From contig JADJGU010000003.1 in NCBI GenBank assembly GCA_016707885.1, positions 1 through 64,000 of the forward strand: a stretch of 64,000 nt of DNA, in the 5' to 3' direction. Made by a program: the position numbers and the translations under genes. Positions within the stretch are counted from its first letter, which is position 1; each line of letters opens with the position of its first letter. The notes beneath the pieces were generated by a model. The model saw only the letters and a list, made by a program, of their open reading frames with translations, was not told where the DNA came from and did not search any database. Positions 1 through 10,481 of this stretch are shown one piece after another. The stretch is from Sphingomonadales bacterium (GTDB taxonomy: Bacteria > Pseudomonadota > Alphaproteobacteria > Sphingomonadales > Sphingomonadaceae).

Positions 1-694
1 AATACCAGACTTCGTGCCCGTACACATTGCGGGCTTTCGATTCATAGCGTGTTTCGGGCCAACCGCCGGGGCGGACGAGGAAGTCCTTTGGGCCATTGCA
101 TAGCCATTCGAACTGGTGGCGGTGCTTCTGCATTACCATCAGCGCGTGGCGCAGGTAGATTGCATGATCGGTCCCGAACCGGAATTCGCCGCCGGGTTTC
201 AGCTTGGCTGCGATCATGTCGACCGGGCCATTGTTCATCATGCGGCGTTTCGCGTGTCGCGCCTTGGGCCATGGGTCGGGGTGGAGCAGGTAGACAAAGC
301 TCAAGCTGCCATCGGGGATGCGGGTCAGCACTTCGAGCGCGTCGCCCATATGAATGCGGACATTGGCGAGCGGCCCCATACCGTTGTAATTGTCGACATG
401 GGTTAGTGCCTGCGCGACGCCATTTTCGAACGGCTCGCAGCCGATGAAGCCATGATCGGGCAGCATATCGGCGCGATAGGCCATATGTTCACCCCCGCCG
501 AAGCCGATCTCGAAATGCATCGGGCGGTCAATGCCGAAAAGGCGCTCTGCGGTAACCGGGCCTTCTTCGGGCACGGCGATTTGCGGTAGCAGATTGTCGA
601 GCAGTTCCTGCTGGGCCACGCGAAGCTTTTTGCCCTTCGACCGGCCATAGAGGCGGTTGAGTGTGGTCGGGTCTCCGGCTTTGTGCGCAGTCAT
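1..694 (-). CDS. trmB: tRNA (guanine-N7-)-methyltransferase TrmB, 3' end cut by window edge
   Basis: SAM-dependent enzyme that makes m7G46 in the variable loop of tRNAs. Reading leftward from the ATG at 694 gives an open frame of 231 codons with no stop before the window edge. It starts MTAHKAGDPTTLNRLYGRS, contains the SAM-binding stretch EIGFGGGEH and the TrmB hallmark HPDPWPKARHAKRR. The family is usually about 230-240 residues, so only the last few residues are missing. It is divergent from the diguanylate cyclase to its right. The identification rests on the PDPWPKxRHxKRR motif and is secure; the stop codon lies outside the window. Confidence 0.93.
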   Translation of the reverse strand, partial: MTAHKAGDPTTLNRLYGRSKGKKLRVAQQELLDNLLPQIAVPEEGPVTAERLFGIDRPMHFEIGFGGGEHMAYRADMLPDHGFIGCEPFENGVAQALTHVDNYNGMGPLANVRIHMGDALEVLTRIPDGSLSFVYLLHPDPWPKARHAKRRMMNNGPVDMIAAKLKPGGEFRFGTDHAIYLRHALMVMQKHRHQFEWLCNGPKDFLVRPGGWPETRYESKARNVYGHEVWY

Positions 695-828
695 GGCGGC
701 GGCGATTAGCGGAAACTGCAAATGGGTGCAAGACCGAGCTGGTTACCCATCGTCATTTACGCACCTTTACCAGTTTTACACCAACTGGCTTACATTGTGG
801 TTATCACTTGGCCGTTAGTGGTGGCAGA

Positions 829-2000
829 GTGATTACCGACAAGATCTTCTTTTGGGTACTTCCCGTCATGTACGGCGTCTTCACCGCCGTCTTCGTGACG
901 CTTGCCCGTTCGGAAGGTGGTACATCCTCTGCCAAAAAGGGCGCTGCGGCGTTCGGCATGGGTATGCTGGCGATCATCCTCGATACCCAGCGACACTTGT
1001 TTCCGCATTGGTTCTTTACGATGGCGGTTCCGCTGCATTGGCTTGTGCTTTGGTATACCTCAGACGCCTTCCTTGCGCGCCATGGCGATAAAACGCCGGT
1101 GAAACCCGCAGCAACCCTCTTTGCAATCGGCCTGGCGATCAATCTCTATGCCACCTTCATCGTCGACAGCGTTGCGATACGGGTGCCCAATGCATCGATT
1201 GTTGCGATCGCCATCTTGACCTTGGCATTACCCGGGTTTGTCAAAAACCGCGCCAAACGTCTCGACAAAGTAACGGCCTTTGTGGTCGCAATGTGCTGGC
1301 TTTGCTATCTGGTGCGCTTTGCGTTCTACTTCACGCTCGACCAATCGGGCGAATATGCGCGGACCAGCCAGTGGTCGCAATATATGATGATCTTCTACTT
1401 CTCCTCAGCGATTTTTGCCTTAAGCTTGGCTTTCCTGCTGATGATGGCGATCACGTCGGATATGGTCGCACGGCATTTTGTGGCTGCGACCGTCGATCCG
1501 CTAACCGGCGTTGCTAATCGCCGCGGTTTTGAGCGCATGCTGGATGAATCGCAGGAGATATTGCCATTTCACAGCGTGTTGATGGTCGATCTCGATCATT
1601 TCAAACAAGTCAACGACACGCACGGGCACGGCATAGGCGATGGGGTGCTCGTCGCCGTGTCGCAGACGCTGATTTCCTGTTGCAAGGGCTTGGGTGAAGT
1701 TGTCCGCTTTGGTGGCGAGGAGTTTGTTGTCTTGCTGAGGCCCGGCGAACGTCACGCGGTATTGCAGGTGGCTGAATTGCTGCGAACCGCAGTGGCTGCA
1801 ACGCGGCTCGGGGCGCCGCATCACCATTTACAAGTCACAGCTAGCGTGGGCGTTGCAGTCCTTGATCCCGATGAAGACGTCGATGACGCAATCCGGCGGG
1901 CCGACCGGGCGCTCTATCGTGCCAAGGAAAATGGCCGCAACCGGGTGGTTTTCGCCGAAGCCGGCAGTGTGAACCTAAACCCAGTTGCAGCTATTCCAGC

Positions 2001-2004
<4 letters not shown>
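829..2004 (+). CDS. Membrane-bound diguanylate cyclase (GGDEF)
   Basis: Makes cyclic di-GMP from two GTP. The N-terminal ~230 residues form about six hydrophobic segments (from IFFWVLPVMYGVF onward) without a recognised sensor domain; the C-terminal ~165 residues are a GGDEF domain with VDLDHFKQVNDTHGHGIGD and the active-site loop RFGGEEF. The RxxD product-inhibition site normally found just upstream is KGLG here, so allosteric inhibition is probably lost. The frame is open back to 661, but that part lies antisense to trmB; the GTG at 829 is the likeliest start, though no strong ribosome-binding site is visible. The stop overlaps the metK stop by four bases (shared TTAA). Confidence 0.85.
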
Positions 2005-3206
<1,202 letters not shown>

Positions 3207-3237
3207 GGTTTTCCCAGTCGGTTGGCTGTGTCTGCGT

Positions 3238-3253
3238 ATAAAGAAATCTTTAT
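3238..3253. promoter_or_regulatory. Palindromic operator-like site upstream of metK
   Basis: ATAAAGA-AA-TCTTTAT is a perfect inverted repeat with 7-bp arms and a 2-bp centre, 32 bp upstream of the metK start. It resembles the ATAAAGA/TCTTTAT half-sites I associate with ArsR-family SahR-type regulators of methionine/SAM-cycle genes in alphaproteobacteria. The repeat is seen directly; its assignment to a regulator is from memory and is inference. No SAM riboswitch core was recognised in this short leader. Confidence 0.5.
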
Positions 3254-3268
3254 GTGCTGCTCGGCCCC

Positions 3269-4888
3269 TTAGCGTGAAGCACGGCGTCGGGCAAGCGGCA
3301 ACAGTGCGCATGCGATGAGCAGTGCAGCAAAGGCGAGCGGCAGGATATTGCCATAAAGCGCGAAGAGGGTGGGGGGCTTCGGCATGGGAAGGCGAGCGTC
3401 GATGCGCCCCGCTTTGCCGTGCGGCAGACTTTGGACGATACGTCCGTCAGCGTCGATTACAGCACTGATCCCGGTGGGTGTGGAACGGACTACCGGTAGC
3501 CCTTCCTCAATCGCGCGCAGCCGGGCCTGCGCCAGATGCTGTGGCGGGCCCCAACTGCCGAACCAGGCATCGTTTGAGGGGTTGAAGATGAAGTCTGGGC
3601 GGTTGGCGCGGTCGGTGACCTGCCCCGAAAAGATGATTTCATAACAGATTTGCATGCCGACCTTCACGCGCTGTCCGTTGAACGGCAGGTCGAGTGTACG
3701 CGGTCCGGGGCCGGGCCAAAAATCGATCGTCCCGGGCACCAGCCGCGTTGCGCCGAGCGGCTCGAGCAGCCAGCGCAGCGCTAGATATTCGCCATAGGGG
3801 ACGAGATGCGCCTTGTCGTAAGTTGCGAGGATTTTGCCCGAGCTATCCATCGCTGTCACGCTATTGCGAGCGCCGACCAGTTGCCGGTCCTTGTCGAACT
3901 CCAACCGGTCGACTCCGGTCAGCAAGACATCTCCGGGATTCATCAGCCGCATTAGCGTCAGCCGCGCGCCTCGCGCAGTTTCGCCGGGCTGGAACTGGTA
4001 GTAGCGGAACGGGTAGCCTTCCTCCAATCGCCAGGGGATCGCGGCTTCGGGCCACAGGATCAGGCGAGTGCGCTCATTTTTCGGCTGGCTGTGCTGGGCG
4101 AGGCGTGAGAAATTGATCGCGTCATAGCCGGGATTATATTTGTCGATCTGGCTGATATTGGGCTGGACGATCGTGAGTTCGACATGGTGCTTGTCGAACG
4201 CTTTATCGCGGATCACAGTGTCGATACTGTCTGTATTCAATATAATGAGCGCTGTGGCAGCCAACGCGGTGAGAGGTAAGGTAAGTACAAGGGCAGAGTG
4301 CCACTTTCGGATTACCACCAGAAGCAAGATGCCCGCCGATGCAACGGCCAACCCCGACAGTCCATAGCTACCGATATAGATGGCAGGCGCTGCCGCATCG
4401 CCGACCGCAATGACGCCCAATGGGTTCCACGCAAAGCCGGTAAAGACCCAACTGCGAAGCCATTCGGCGATGATCCAACATCCGGCGAAAGCAAGGATGA
4501 ATGGAATCGTTGCCCCGGCGGAGGCAGGCGCAGCAAATTTGCCAATCCGCCAAGCGCCCCAGCATGCCAGTGCCGGATACACCGCCAGATAAAGCGCGAG
4601 CAAAAACACCGCCACCCAGCCCAGCCAGGCCGGCATCGCGGCCTGATAGGTAAAGGCAGTCGCAATCCAGTTGTTGCCGATTGCGAAATGCCCGACGCCA
4701 AATAGCCAGCCCAGAAGGAAGGCGCGTTTGCCGCTCTCTACATTGGCAACCAAATGCATCAGCAGGGCGAGGCACAACAGGGTCAGCGGCCACAGATTGA
4801 GCGGCGCAAAGCCGATCGCCGAAATCCCGCCCGTGAGCAGCAGCGTCAGACGCGCATGTTTTTCGAGTGGTACCAGAAGCTTCGCCAT
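3269..4888 (-). CDS. lnt: Apolipoprotein N-acyltransferase
   Basis: Inner-membrane enzyme that adds the third acyl chain to the N-terminal cysteine of lipoproteins. The 539-residue protein has about seven hydrophobic helices in the first ~200 residues, then a periplasmic carbon-nitrogen hydrolase domain with the Glu-Lys-Cys triad visible as WPEAAIPW, KAHLVPYGEY and MQICYEIIF, and a final C-terminal TM helix. The chosen start is MAKLLVPLEKHARL (4888); an in-frame ATG 15 codons upstream gives a cysteine-rich leader unlike the family. metK follows 62 bp downstream. It works after Lgt, encoded at 20698-21567. Confidence 0.95.
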   Translation of the reverse strand: MAKLLVPLEKHARLTLLLTGGISAIGFAPLNLWPLTLLCLALLMHLVANVESGKRAFLLGWLFGVGHFAIGNNWIATAFTYQAAMPAWLGWVAVFLLALYLAVYPALACWGAWRIGKFAAPASAGATIPFILAFAGCWIIAEWLRSWVFTGFAWNPLGVIAVGDAAAPAIYIGSYGLSGLAVASAGILLLVVIRKWHSALVLTLPLTALAATALIILNTDSIDTVIRDKAFDKHHVELTIVQPNISQIDKYNPGYDAINFSRLAQHSQPKNERTRLILWPEAAIPWRLEEGYPFRYYQFQPGETARGARLTLMRLMNPGDVLLTGVDRLEFDKDRQLVGARNSVTAMDSSGKILATYDKAHLVPYGEYLALRWLLEPLGATRLVPGTIDFWPGPGPRTLDLPFNGQRVKVGMQICYEIIFSGQVTDRANRPDFIFNPSNDAWFGSWGPPQHLAQARLRAIEEGLPVVRSTPTGISAVIDADGRIVQSLPHGKAGRIDARLPMPKPPTLFALYGNILPLAFAALLIACALLPLARRRASR

Positions 4889-4976
4889 CGGATGCCGACA
4901 TGGCGGGCAATTGTTGCAATTGCAATCTTGCAAACTTGTTGCTTGCCGTTCAGGCGCGCGCTGCTAGCAAAAGCCG

Positions 4977-5756
4977 ATGAACATGATCCCGATTTTTGTG
5001 CTGATGCTCGCGCCCAACCCGCCAGTTCCGATAAACCAAGCGCAGATTCGCGATATCGGCTGTGTCGCCGCCATTGGTATCATCGCGCATGAACAACGAT
5101 CCGGTGGCGATGCTTTGACAAGCTATGCCGACGTCCGCGAAAGCGGCAAGCGCTGGGCGGGTATCGTCGGCGAACGGGTGATGGAAGAAAGCGGCCAGCC
5201 GCGTGAAGTGGTCGCCTTTGCTATCAAACAGGCGGTCGAGGCCGAACAGGGCAATGTTATCGGGATGGATGATGACGCGAAGTCGAAACACCATGTCCGC
5301 AACCGTTTTACCGAGTGCAAGTCTTTAATGGATAGTCAGCTTGCTGCGGCCGATGCTTCAACCCCTGCCGCTGTTGTCGACAACAGCGCGTCGATGCTGG
5401 CGGACGAACCTGATTGGCAGACGGACGAACCCGACAAGATTGCGCTTTACCGCACCCAATTGGGCGAAGATTTGGGCAACCCGCATCGCATCCGCTATTG
5501 CAAGACGCTGGTCGACATTTCGTATAAGGAAATTTCAGGGCGTGAGGGCGCCGACAGCCGTGACACCAGGGCGTTCGGCCGACTGGCACAGGCTTTTGCG
5601 TTCAAGGCAAAGGGGCTTCCCGTTCCTGAAAAACCGAAGCCAATCTCTGCCGAAGAGCTTCAGGCCGAGTTGGAGAGCGAACCGAGTAAAGAGGAAAAAA
5701 TGGCCCGCTGCCTGCGCCTTGGGGAATCGCTCGCACTTGCGATGCCGCCAGAATGA
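4977..5756 (+). CDS. Hypothetical protein with possible short signal peptide
   Basis: I do not recognise a named domain in this 259-residue protein. A short hydrophobic N-terminus (MNMIPIFVLMLAP) could be a signal peptide, followed by a mostly helical, acidic and polar protein with four cysteines and a proline-rich segment (PVPEKPKP) before the C-terminus. It is divergent from lnt and its stop overlaps the start of the VOC protein by four bases (ATGA), so the two are probably co-translated. A second ATG two codons later (4983) is an alternative start. Sphingomonads often carry such uncharacterised proteins; function is unknown. Confidence 0.7.
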   Translation: MNMIPIFVLMLAPNPPVPINQAQIRDIGCVAAIGIIAHEQRSGGDALTSYADVRESGKRWAGIVGERVMEESGQPREVVAFAIKQAVEAEQGNVIGMDDDAKSKHHVRNRFTECKSLMDSQLAAADASTPAAVVDNSASMLADEPDWQTDEPDKIALYRTQLGEDLGNPHRIRYCKTLVDISYKEISGREGADSRDTRAFGRLAQAFAFKAKGLPVPEKPKPISAEELQAELESEPSKEEKMARCLRLGESLALAMPPE

Positions 5757-6172
5757 ACCTGCGCCCCTTCCATCTTGCCTTTCCCGTGCATGACCTAGCA
5801 GCTGCACGCGCCTTTTATGGCGAACTGCTCGGCTGTCGTGAGGGTCGATCGTCCGACCATTGGATAGACTTCGATCTTTATGGCCATCAGATTGTCGCGC
5901 ATCTCGATGCGGGCATGACGCCGCGCCCGATCCACAATGCGGTGGATGGCCACGACGTGCCGGTGCCGCACTTCGGGATCGTGCTGACGATGCCGCAATG
6001 GGAAGATCTGGCCTCGCGCCTGAAGGCGGCCGGCGTGCGTTTCGGAATCGAACCCTATGTCCGCTTCAAGGGGCAGGTGGGCGAACAGGCGACGATGTTT
6101 TTCACCGACCCCAGCGGCAATGCGCTGGAGTTCAAGGCCTTTGCCGATGACGGGCAGTTGTTCGCGACCTAA
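5753..6172 (+). CDS. VOC-family (glyoxalase/bleomycin resistance-like) protein
   Basis: A 139-residue single vicinal-oxygen-chelate protein. Two beta-alpha-beta-beta-beta modules are visible: FHLAFPVHDLAAARAFYGEL at the N-terminus and HFGIVLTMPQWEDL in the middle, ending in FFTDPSGNALEFK, the typical VOC signature. His8, the His of PHFGIV and the Glu of ALEF match the usual metal ligands. The substrate cannot be told from sequence; the family includes glyoxalases, dioxygenases and resistance proteins. It is translationally coupled to the hypothetical gene before it. Confidence 0.88.
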   Translation: MNLRPFHLAFPVHDLAAARAFYGELLGCREGRSSDHWIDFDLYGHQIVAHLDAGMTPRPIHNAVDGHDVPVPHFGIVLTMPQWEDLASRLKAAGVRFGIEPYVRFKGQVGEQATMFFTDPSGNALEFKAFADDGQLFAT

Positions 6173-6231
6173 GTCCCTATCCTTTGGGCAGAGGGTTGCG
6201 AAGATTTGCAAGCTTGCTTGCTAGTCGAAGC

Positions 6232-6330
6232 TGGGTGAGGGGTGCTGCCCCTTCCACCGCACACCCCCTCACCAACTCCGCCTAACCAGCAGGCTGGTAA
6301 GGCTTTGTATCCTCTCCCGAATGGGAGAGG
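6232..6330. repeat. Cluster of three hairpins between convergent genes
   Basis: Three inverted repeats follow one another: a G/C-rich pair at about 6234-6273 (GGTGAGGGG with CCCCCTCACC), ACCAGC-AG-GCTGGT at 6285-6298, and CCTCTCCC-GAAT-GGGAGAGG at 6311-6330. The last ends three bases from the stop of the YqaA-type gene. No T-run follows any of them, so they look more like a REP/mosaic intergenic repeat than terminators, although an mRNA-end-stabilising role is possible. Confidence 0.5.
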
Positions 6331-6332
6331 TG

Positions 6333-6983
6333 CTAGGTCCGCTGGAAGACCTGTTCCATCGTCGTCACGCCGGAGCATTTGTCGCCCGCCTTCGGACCAC
6401 CGCCTGCAAGCATCGTGACGGCTACAAAGCCTCCCACGACGATGACGATGAACCCGGCGCTGACCCATGCCAGATATTTGTCGATAAAGGCCTTGATCGG
6501 CGCACCGAATTTCCAGAACAGGATTCCGACCAGCATGAACTGGAAGGCGCGGCTCAGCACGCTTGACCAGATGAAGTCGAAAAGCGGCATCTGGATGAAG
6601 CCCGCAGTCAGCGTTAGCAGCTTGAACGGGATCGGTGTTGCACCCTTGATCAGGATGATCTCCGCCCCGTATTCCAGCAAATAACATCTCGCCGTATCAA
6701 AACTTTCAAGTAACCCAAGTGCGTTTAGCAACGCGACGCCTATAGTCTCATAGGCAAAATAGCCGATGGCATAGCCGAACAGTCCGCCCAGCACCGACGC
6801 CAATGTGCAGATCGCGCCATAGCGGATCGCCCGGTCGGGCCGCGCGAGGCACATCAGGCCCAGCAATGGGTGCGGGGGGATCGGGAAGAAGCTCGATTCA
6901 ATGAAGGAGAAAAGGAACAGCCAGCGCTCCGCATGGGCGTGCGCGGCTTTATCCATCATCCATTCGTACAGGCGTTGCAGCAT
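6333..6983 (-). CDS. YqaA-type (VTT/DedA-related) inner-membrane protein
   Basis: A 216-residue membrane protein with four to five hydrophobic segments. FIESSFFPIPPHPLLGLMCLA and the later KGATPIPFKLLTLTAG are the paired PxP motifs of the SNARE-associated/VTT superfamily, here the YqaA branch. Members are thought to move lipids between membrane leaflets, but the YqaA subgroup has no proven substrate. The start MLQRLYEWMMDKA (6983) was chosen over an upstream in-frame ATG whose leader overlaps the neighbouring gene. It lies 38 bp downstream of the DUF2339 gene on the same strand. Confidence 0.85.
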   Translation of the reverse strand: MLQRLYEWMMDKAAHAHAERWLFLFSFIESSFFPIPPHPLLGLMCLARPDRAIRYGAICTLASVLGGLFGYAIGYFAYETIGVALLNALGLLESFDTARCYLLEYGAEIILIKGATPIPFKLLTLTAGFIQMPLFDFIWSSVLSRAFQFMLVGILFWKFGAPIKAFIDKYLAWVSAGFIVIVVGGFVAVTMLAGGGPKAGDKCSGVTTMEQVFQRT

Positions 6984-7021
6984 ATTGGCGGCTCTAGGGG
7001 GTTTCTCTATCCGGGCAAGAC

Positions 7022-9658
7022 TTAATCGGTCGTGGCCTTGCCTGCACGCATCACGCGGCCATAGGCCCAACCGATGCCGATCAAGGCGATGCCCAACCCC
7101 ATGAAAGAAAGGATCCGCAGCACCCCTTCGAGCGCGGCGGCGTCAATCAGGAAGACCTTGAGCGTGACTACGGTCAGCAGCGCCAACCCGGCAAGGCGGA
7201 GGATGGCGAGGCCGGTTTTGATCCCTATGGCAAGCCAGGCAATCGATAGTGCGAGCAACGCCGCCGAGTAGAGATAATTCTCCCCGACATCGATGGTCGC
7301 CCCCGAGATCAGATTGCCTTGTACCAGCTGACGAACGGTGACTAGGGCGGTGAGCGCCATCGCCAGCAGGCTCCCGATTTCAGCCAGTTTCGGTAGTTGT
7401 GGATGTGCTTTTGCGATAATGGGACTACGTGCCAATTGCCACAACCAGAAGGCGGAAAGGCCAATATGGATCGTGCCGAGATTAGCGATGGGTGCCGGAC
7501 CAAGCGCTTGCGCCTCGTATAGCGGATTGAAGACGCCCAGGTCGAACCAGCACAGCCGGAACAGCGCCAGCGCGATCGCGGCCAGACCTGCCTTGGCCCA
7601 GATGCTCGCGCCATCGGTAGCGCGGCGCATCGCCAGCCATCCGGCGAGGAAGAGCAACTGCGTCATCACCACCCGTTCGGCAAGGCCAAGGGTTATGAAC
7701 TGCGACGGGCTGTCGATATGCGCGACCTGCTTGGCGATCAGCCAGAGGATCGCGAGCAGGCCGGTGCCGCCCGCAAACCACGCTGCGCGTCTCGCCCAGC
7801 GACCGAGGTCGAATTGGGGTAGTGCGGCGATCGCCAAGACCAGCAGCGATGGCAGCAGCGTCAGCTTGGCGGCCTCGGTGATGTCGGGGAGGCCCGATAC
7901 AGTCAGGATCTCGCCGCCCAATGCCCCGCCCAACGCGTCGAGGAAGCGCCATGACCCGGCGACCAAGGCGAGGATGCCAAAGCCCAGCGGAATCGCCGCG
8001 AGCTTTTGCATCGCGCTGCCATTGGTGCGGACGGCCCATGCGGCGAGTGCAGCAGCGATGGCGAAGGTCGCAATAGCAATATAATCATTTGGCAGGAGGT
8101 GCGTGAGCGCCAACCAGCCCATCGCCGCTGCAAGAGCTGCGCTGGCGATCTGGACGATCTGGTCGATCCGGTTCTCAGCCCGCCTCCACTGCCATGCAAT
8201 AAAGGCGGTCGGCAGGATCAGCAGCGCGGAAACTGCGGCCCATACGCCATCCGGAAAGTCGGATTTGGCGACCCCAAAGGCTGCTGCAAAGGGCACCGCT
8301 TGCGCCATTAGTGCGAGCATCGCCCAATAGGCCCGGCTCGGCCGGCCGCTGCGCGCGAGCAGGTGCGCCGGAATGGCGAAGAGCAGGCCGGTACCCAATG
8401 AGGCGACTATCATCATCGTCCGCGAAGTCTGGCTATCCCATCCCGCCGCCAGTGGCATCAGGCAGAGCAGCAGTGCACCGAACAGGCTGGGCATGTGCCG
8501 CTCGTCACGCCAAGCCAATGCGATGGTGGCAGAGGAGAGCGCACCGTAAAACGCCCAGCCCATCCAGCCAAATTGCAGGCGTGGCAAAAGCATAGCGAGT
8601 TGCACCAGCGCCAGCGCCATCGGGGCATAGCGCGCCAATGCTTCGAGGCGCGGATCAGCATCGGCAAAGCGTTCGCCAACCAGCACCGCTGCGCCGCCTG
8701 CCGCGAGGACGAACAGCCCGAGCAGCGGCAAGGCGCTCTCCGCCGCGAAGATCAGGCCGATGGTCCACAACGCGCCACCGCCACTGGCAAGCAGGAGCAG
8801 CCACAGCCAGCGCCGCCACAAGGCGAGGCCGAACAGGCCTGCGAGGAAAACGCCGAGATAGAGCAGCAACACCGGCACATTGTCCGGCCCCAGTCCGGCG
8901 ACCCAAGGTGCTGCAAAGCCGCCGATGAGCCCCATCAGCGCGGTTGGCGGACCGTGGCGGAGCGCGAGTGCGAAAGCGAGAATTGTGGTCGCGATGAGCA
9001 ATGCGAAGGCGATGGGCACGCCGATCAGGCCATAGACCTCTGCGGCCATGTAGAGCGTACCGTAAAGGATCGCGATGCCAGCCCCCGCCAGCGATTGGGC
9101 GATGCGCGGATCGGCGGTGAAGGATTCGCCGATTTTGGGCAGCCGCCCGCCCCATTGGCTTCCTGCGATCAGAAGCAATGCGAACAATGTCGCCAACGCC
9201 GATCGCGTACCGGGACCGAGCAGTCCGGCGTCGATCGTGTAGCGCACGAGGAAGAAGCCTGCGAAAACGAGCGAGATCCCGCCGACCCAGATCGGCAATT
9301 TGCCGCCGACCAGTTCCTCGAAGCTCCAGCTTTTCTTTGAAGGGGCTTCCGTTTCGGGTTCGGGGTGGGGAGACGGGGCTTCGATGGTGGCGCGCGGTTT
9401 TGCATCCGGCACTTCGCCTTTAACGTTCGCTGGTCTGCGGCTGGCATAGGCCATTGCCGGGGGTGGAGCAGTTGGCGCGTCCACTTCCTCTGTAACGTCC
9501 CGCTGGGCTGCAACCGGCGCCACCGATCCGGCGTTCATCCGGTCGATCAATATCCCGATTCGCTCCTCGAGCAATTTGATACGCCCGTTGAGGTTGAGCA
9601 ACCAGACTGCAAGGACCAGCGCTATCAGCAGTAACAGGCCTTCCATCGCATCCCCCAT
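7022..9658 (-). CDS. DUF2339 polytopic membrane protein
   Basis: A very hydrophobic 878-residue protein. A first TM helix (LLLLIALVLAVWLL) is followed by a short coiled-coil (LNGRIKLLEERIGILIDRM), a soluble Ala/Pro-rich stretch to about residue 120 ending in SWSFEELVGGKLPIWVGGISL, then more than twenty TM helices to the C-terminus. This architecture matches the DUF2339 family, whose function is unknown. A second ATG at 9646 (MEGLLLL) is preceded by GGGGGA and may be the true start. The preceding GST gene is divergent. Confidence 0.88.
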   Translation of the reverse strand: MGDAMEGLLLLIALVLAVWLLNLNGRIKLLEERIGILIDRMNAGSVAPVAAQRDVTEEVDAPTAPPPAMAYASRRPANVKGEVPDAKPRATIEAPSPHPEPETEAPSKKSWSFEELVGGKLPIWVGGISLVFAGFFLVRYTIDAGLLGPGTRSALATLFALLLIAGSQWGGRLPKIGESFTADPRIAQSLAGAGIAILYGTLYMAAEVYGLIGVPIAFALLIATTILAFALALRHGPPTALMGLIGGFAAPWVAGLGPDNVPVLLLYLGVFLAGLFGLALWRRWLWLLLLASGGGALWTIGLIFAAESALPLLGLFVLAAGGAAVLVGERFADADPRLEALARYAPMALALVQLAMLLPRLQFGWMGWAFYGALSSATIALAWRDERHMPSLFGALLLCLMPLAAGWDSQTSRTMMIVASLGTGLLFAIPAHLLARSGRPSRAYWAMLALMAQAVPFAAAFGVAKSDFPDGVWAAVSALLILPTAFIAWQWRRAENRIDQIVQIASAALAAAMGWLALTHLLPNDYIAIATFAIAAALAAWAVRTNGSAMQKLAAIPLGFGILALVAGSWRFLDALGGALGGEILTVSGLPDITEAAKLTLLPSLLVLAIAALPQFDLGRWARRAAWFAGGTGLLAILWLIAKQVAHIDSPSQFITLGLAERVVMTQLLFLAGWLAMRRATDGASIWAKAGLAAIALALFRLCWFDLGVFNPLYEAQALGPAPIANLGTIHIGLSAFWLWQLARSPIIAKAHPQLPKLAEIGSLLAMALTALVTVRQLVQGNLISGATIDVGENYLYSAALLALSIAWLAIGIKTGLAILRLAGLALLTVVTLKVFLIDAAALEGVLRILSFMGLGIALIGIGWAYGRVMRAGKATTD

Positions 9659-9778
9659 GGCGGTTCAGGATCAAGGGCTTACCCGCTTCGCAGCGATTGG
9701 CAAGCGCGCTTGATGTACTGGTTGCAAAGCGCAACTGATATGGCAAACAGCGCAGCAAGGAAATTCCAGCGAAGGATA

Positions 9779-10423
9779 ATGACTATGATTCTCTATGGTG
9801 CGCCGCTCTCCCCCTTTGTCCGCAAGGTTTTGGCCTTTGCCGCTGAAAAAGGTATTGAACTCGATCTGGTGCCCGTGGGCATGGGAGATCCCAATCCGGA
9901 TTTTGCCGCCTGCAGCCCGTTCCGCAAGATGCCCGGTTTTCGCGACGGCGATTTCGCGATTTCGGATTCGACGGCGATAGTCACCTATTTGGAGGCCAAG
10001 CAGCCCGACCCTGTGATGATACCGGCAGACGCTGCAGATCGCGCGCGTACCATCTGGTTCGATGAATTTGCCGATACGATTGTCACCACCGCTGGCGGGA
10101 AGATTTTCTTCAACCGCGTCGTCGCCCCCAAATTCATGGGAAAACCGGGAGATGAGGAAGCCGCCAAACAGGGTGAAGCCGAAATGGTGCCGATCTATGA
10201 TTATCTGGAAGGCATCATTCCGGCGTCCGGCTATCTGGTGGGTAACCAGCTGACGCTCGCCGATATCGCGGTCGCCAGCCCATTCGTAAATGTCGCGCAT
10301 TGCGGAATCGTACCTGACCCTACAGCATATCCAAAGTTGACCGCCTATCTGGCAGCGATCCACGCCCGCCCGGGCTTTGCGACATGGATCCCGCGCGAAA
10401 GGAAGATGCTCGGATTGGGATAA
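9779..10423 (+). CDS. Glutathione S-transferase family protein
   Basis: A 214-residue GST. The N-terminal thioredoxin-like domain shows LYGAPLSPFVRKVLAFAAEKG, with Ser10-Pro as the likely catalytic-serine/glutathione region, and SDSTAIVTYLE as the glutathione gamma-glutamyl binding turn. The C-terminal helical domain has NQLTLADIAVASPF, the conserved N-capping box. ATG 9779 is preceded by GAAGG at good spacing; upstream in-frame codons were not used. Likely a detoxification enzyme; substrate unknown. Confidence 0.9.
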   Translation: MTMILYGAPLSPFVRKVLAFAAEKGIELDLVPVGMGDPNPDFAACSPFRKMPGFRDGDFAISDSTAIVTYLEAKQPDPVMIPADAADRARTIWFDEFADTIVTTAGGKIFFNRVVAPKFMGKPGDEEAAKQGEAEMVPIYDYLEGIIPASGYLVGNQLTLADIAVASPFVNVAHCGIVPDPTAYPKLTAYLAAIHARPGFATWIPRERKMLGLG

Positions 10424-10481
10424 AATAGGCGTTATTATATTTGGCATACCCAAGCCGTGAGCAGCCCCCTATAATGCGCAA

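Noticed and set aside
3207..3268. SAM riboswitch before metK
   Set aside because: The 62-nt gap is too short for known SAM riboswitch types and I see no matching core; the palindrome explains the region better.
8495..9340. 281-codon open frame on the + strand
   Set aside because: Antisense to the DUF2339 gene, with the same Gln/Glu/Arg-rich shadow composition.
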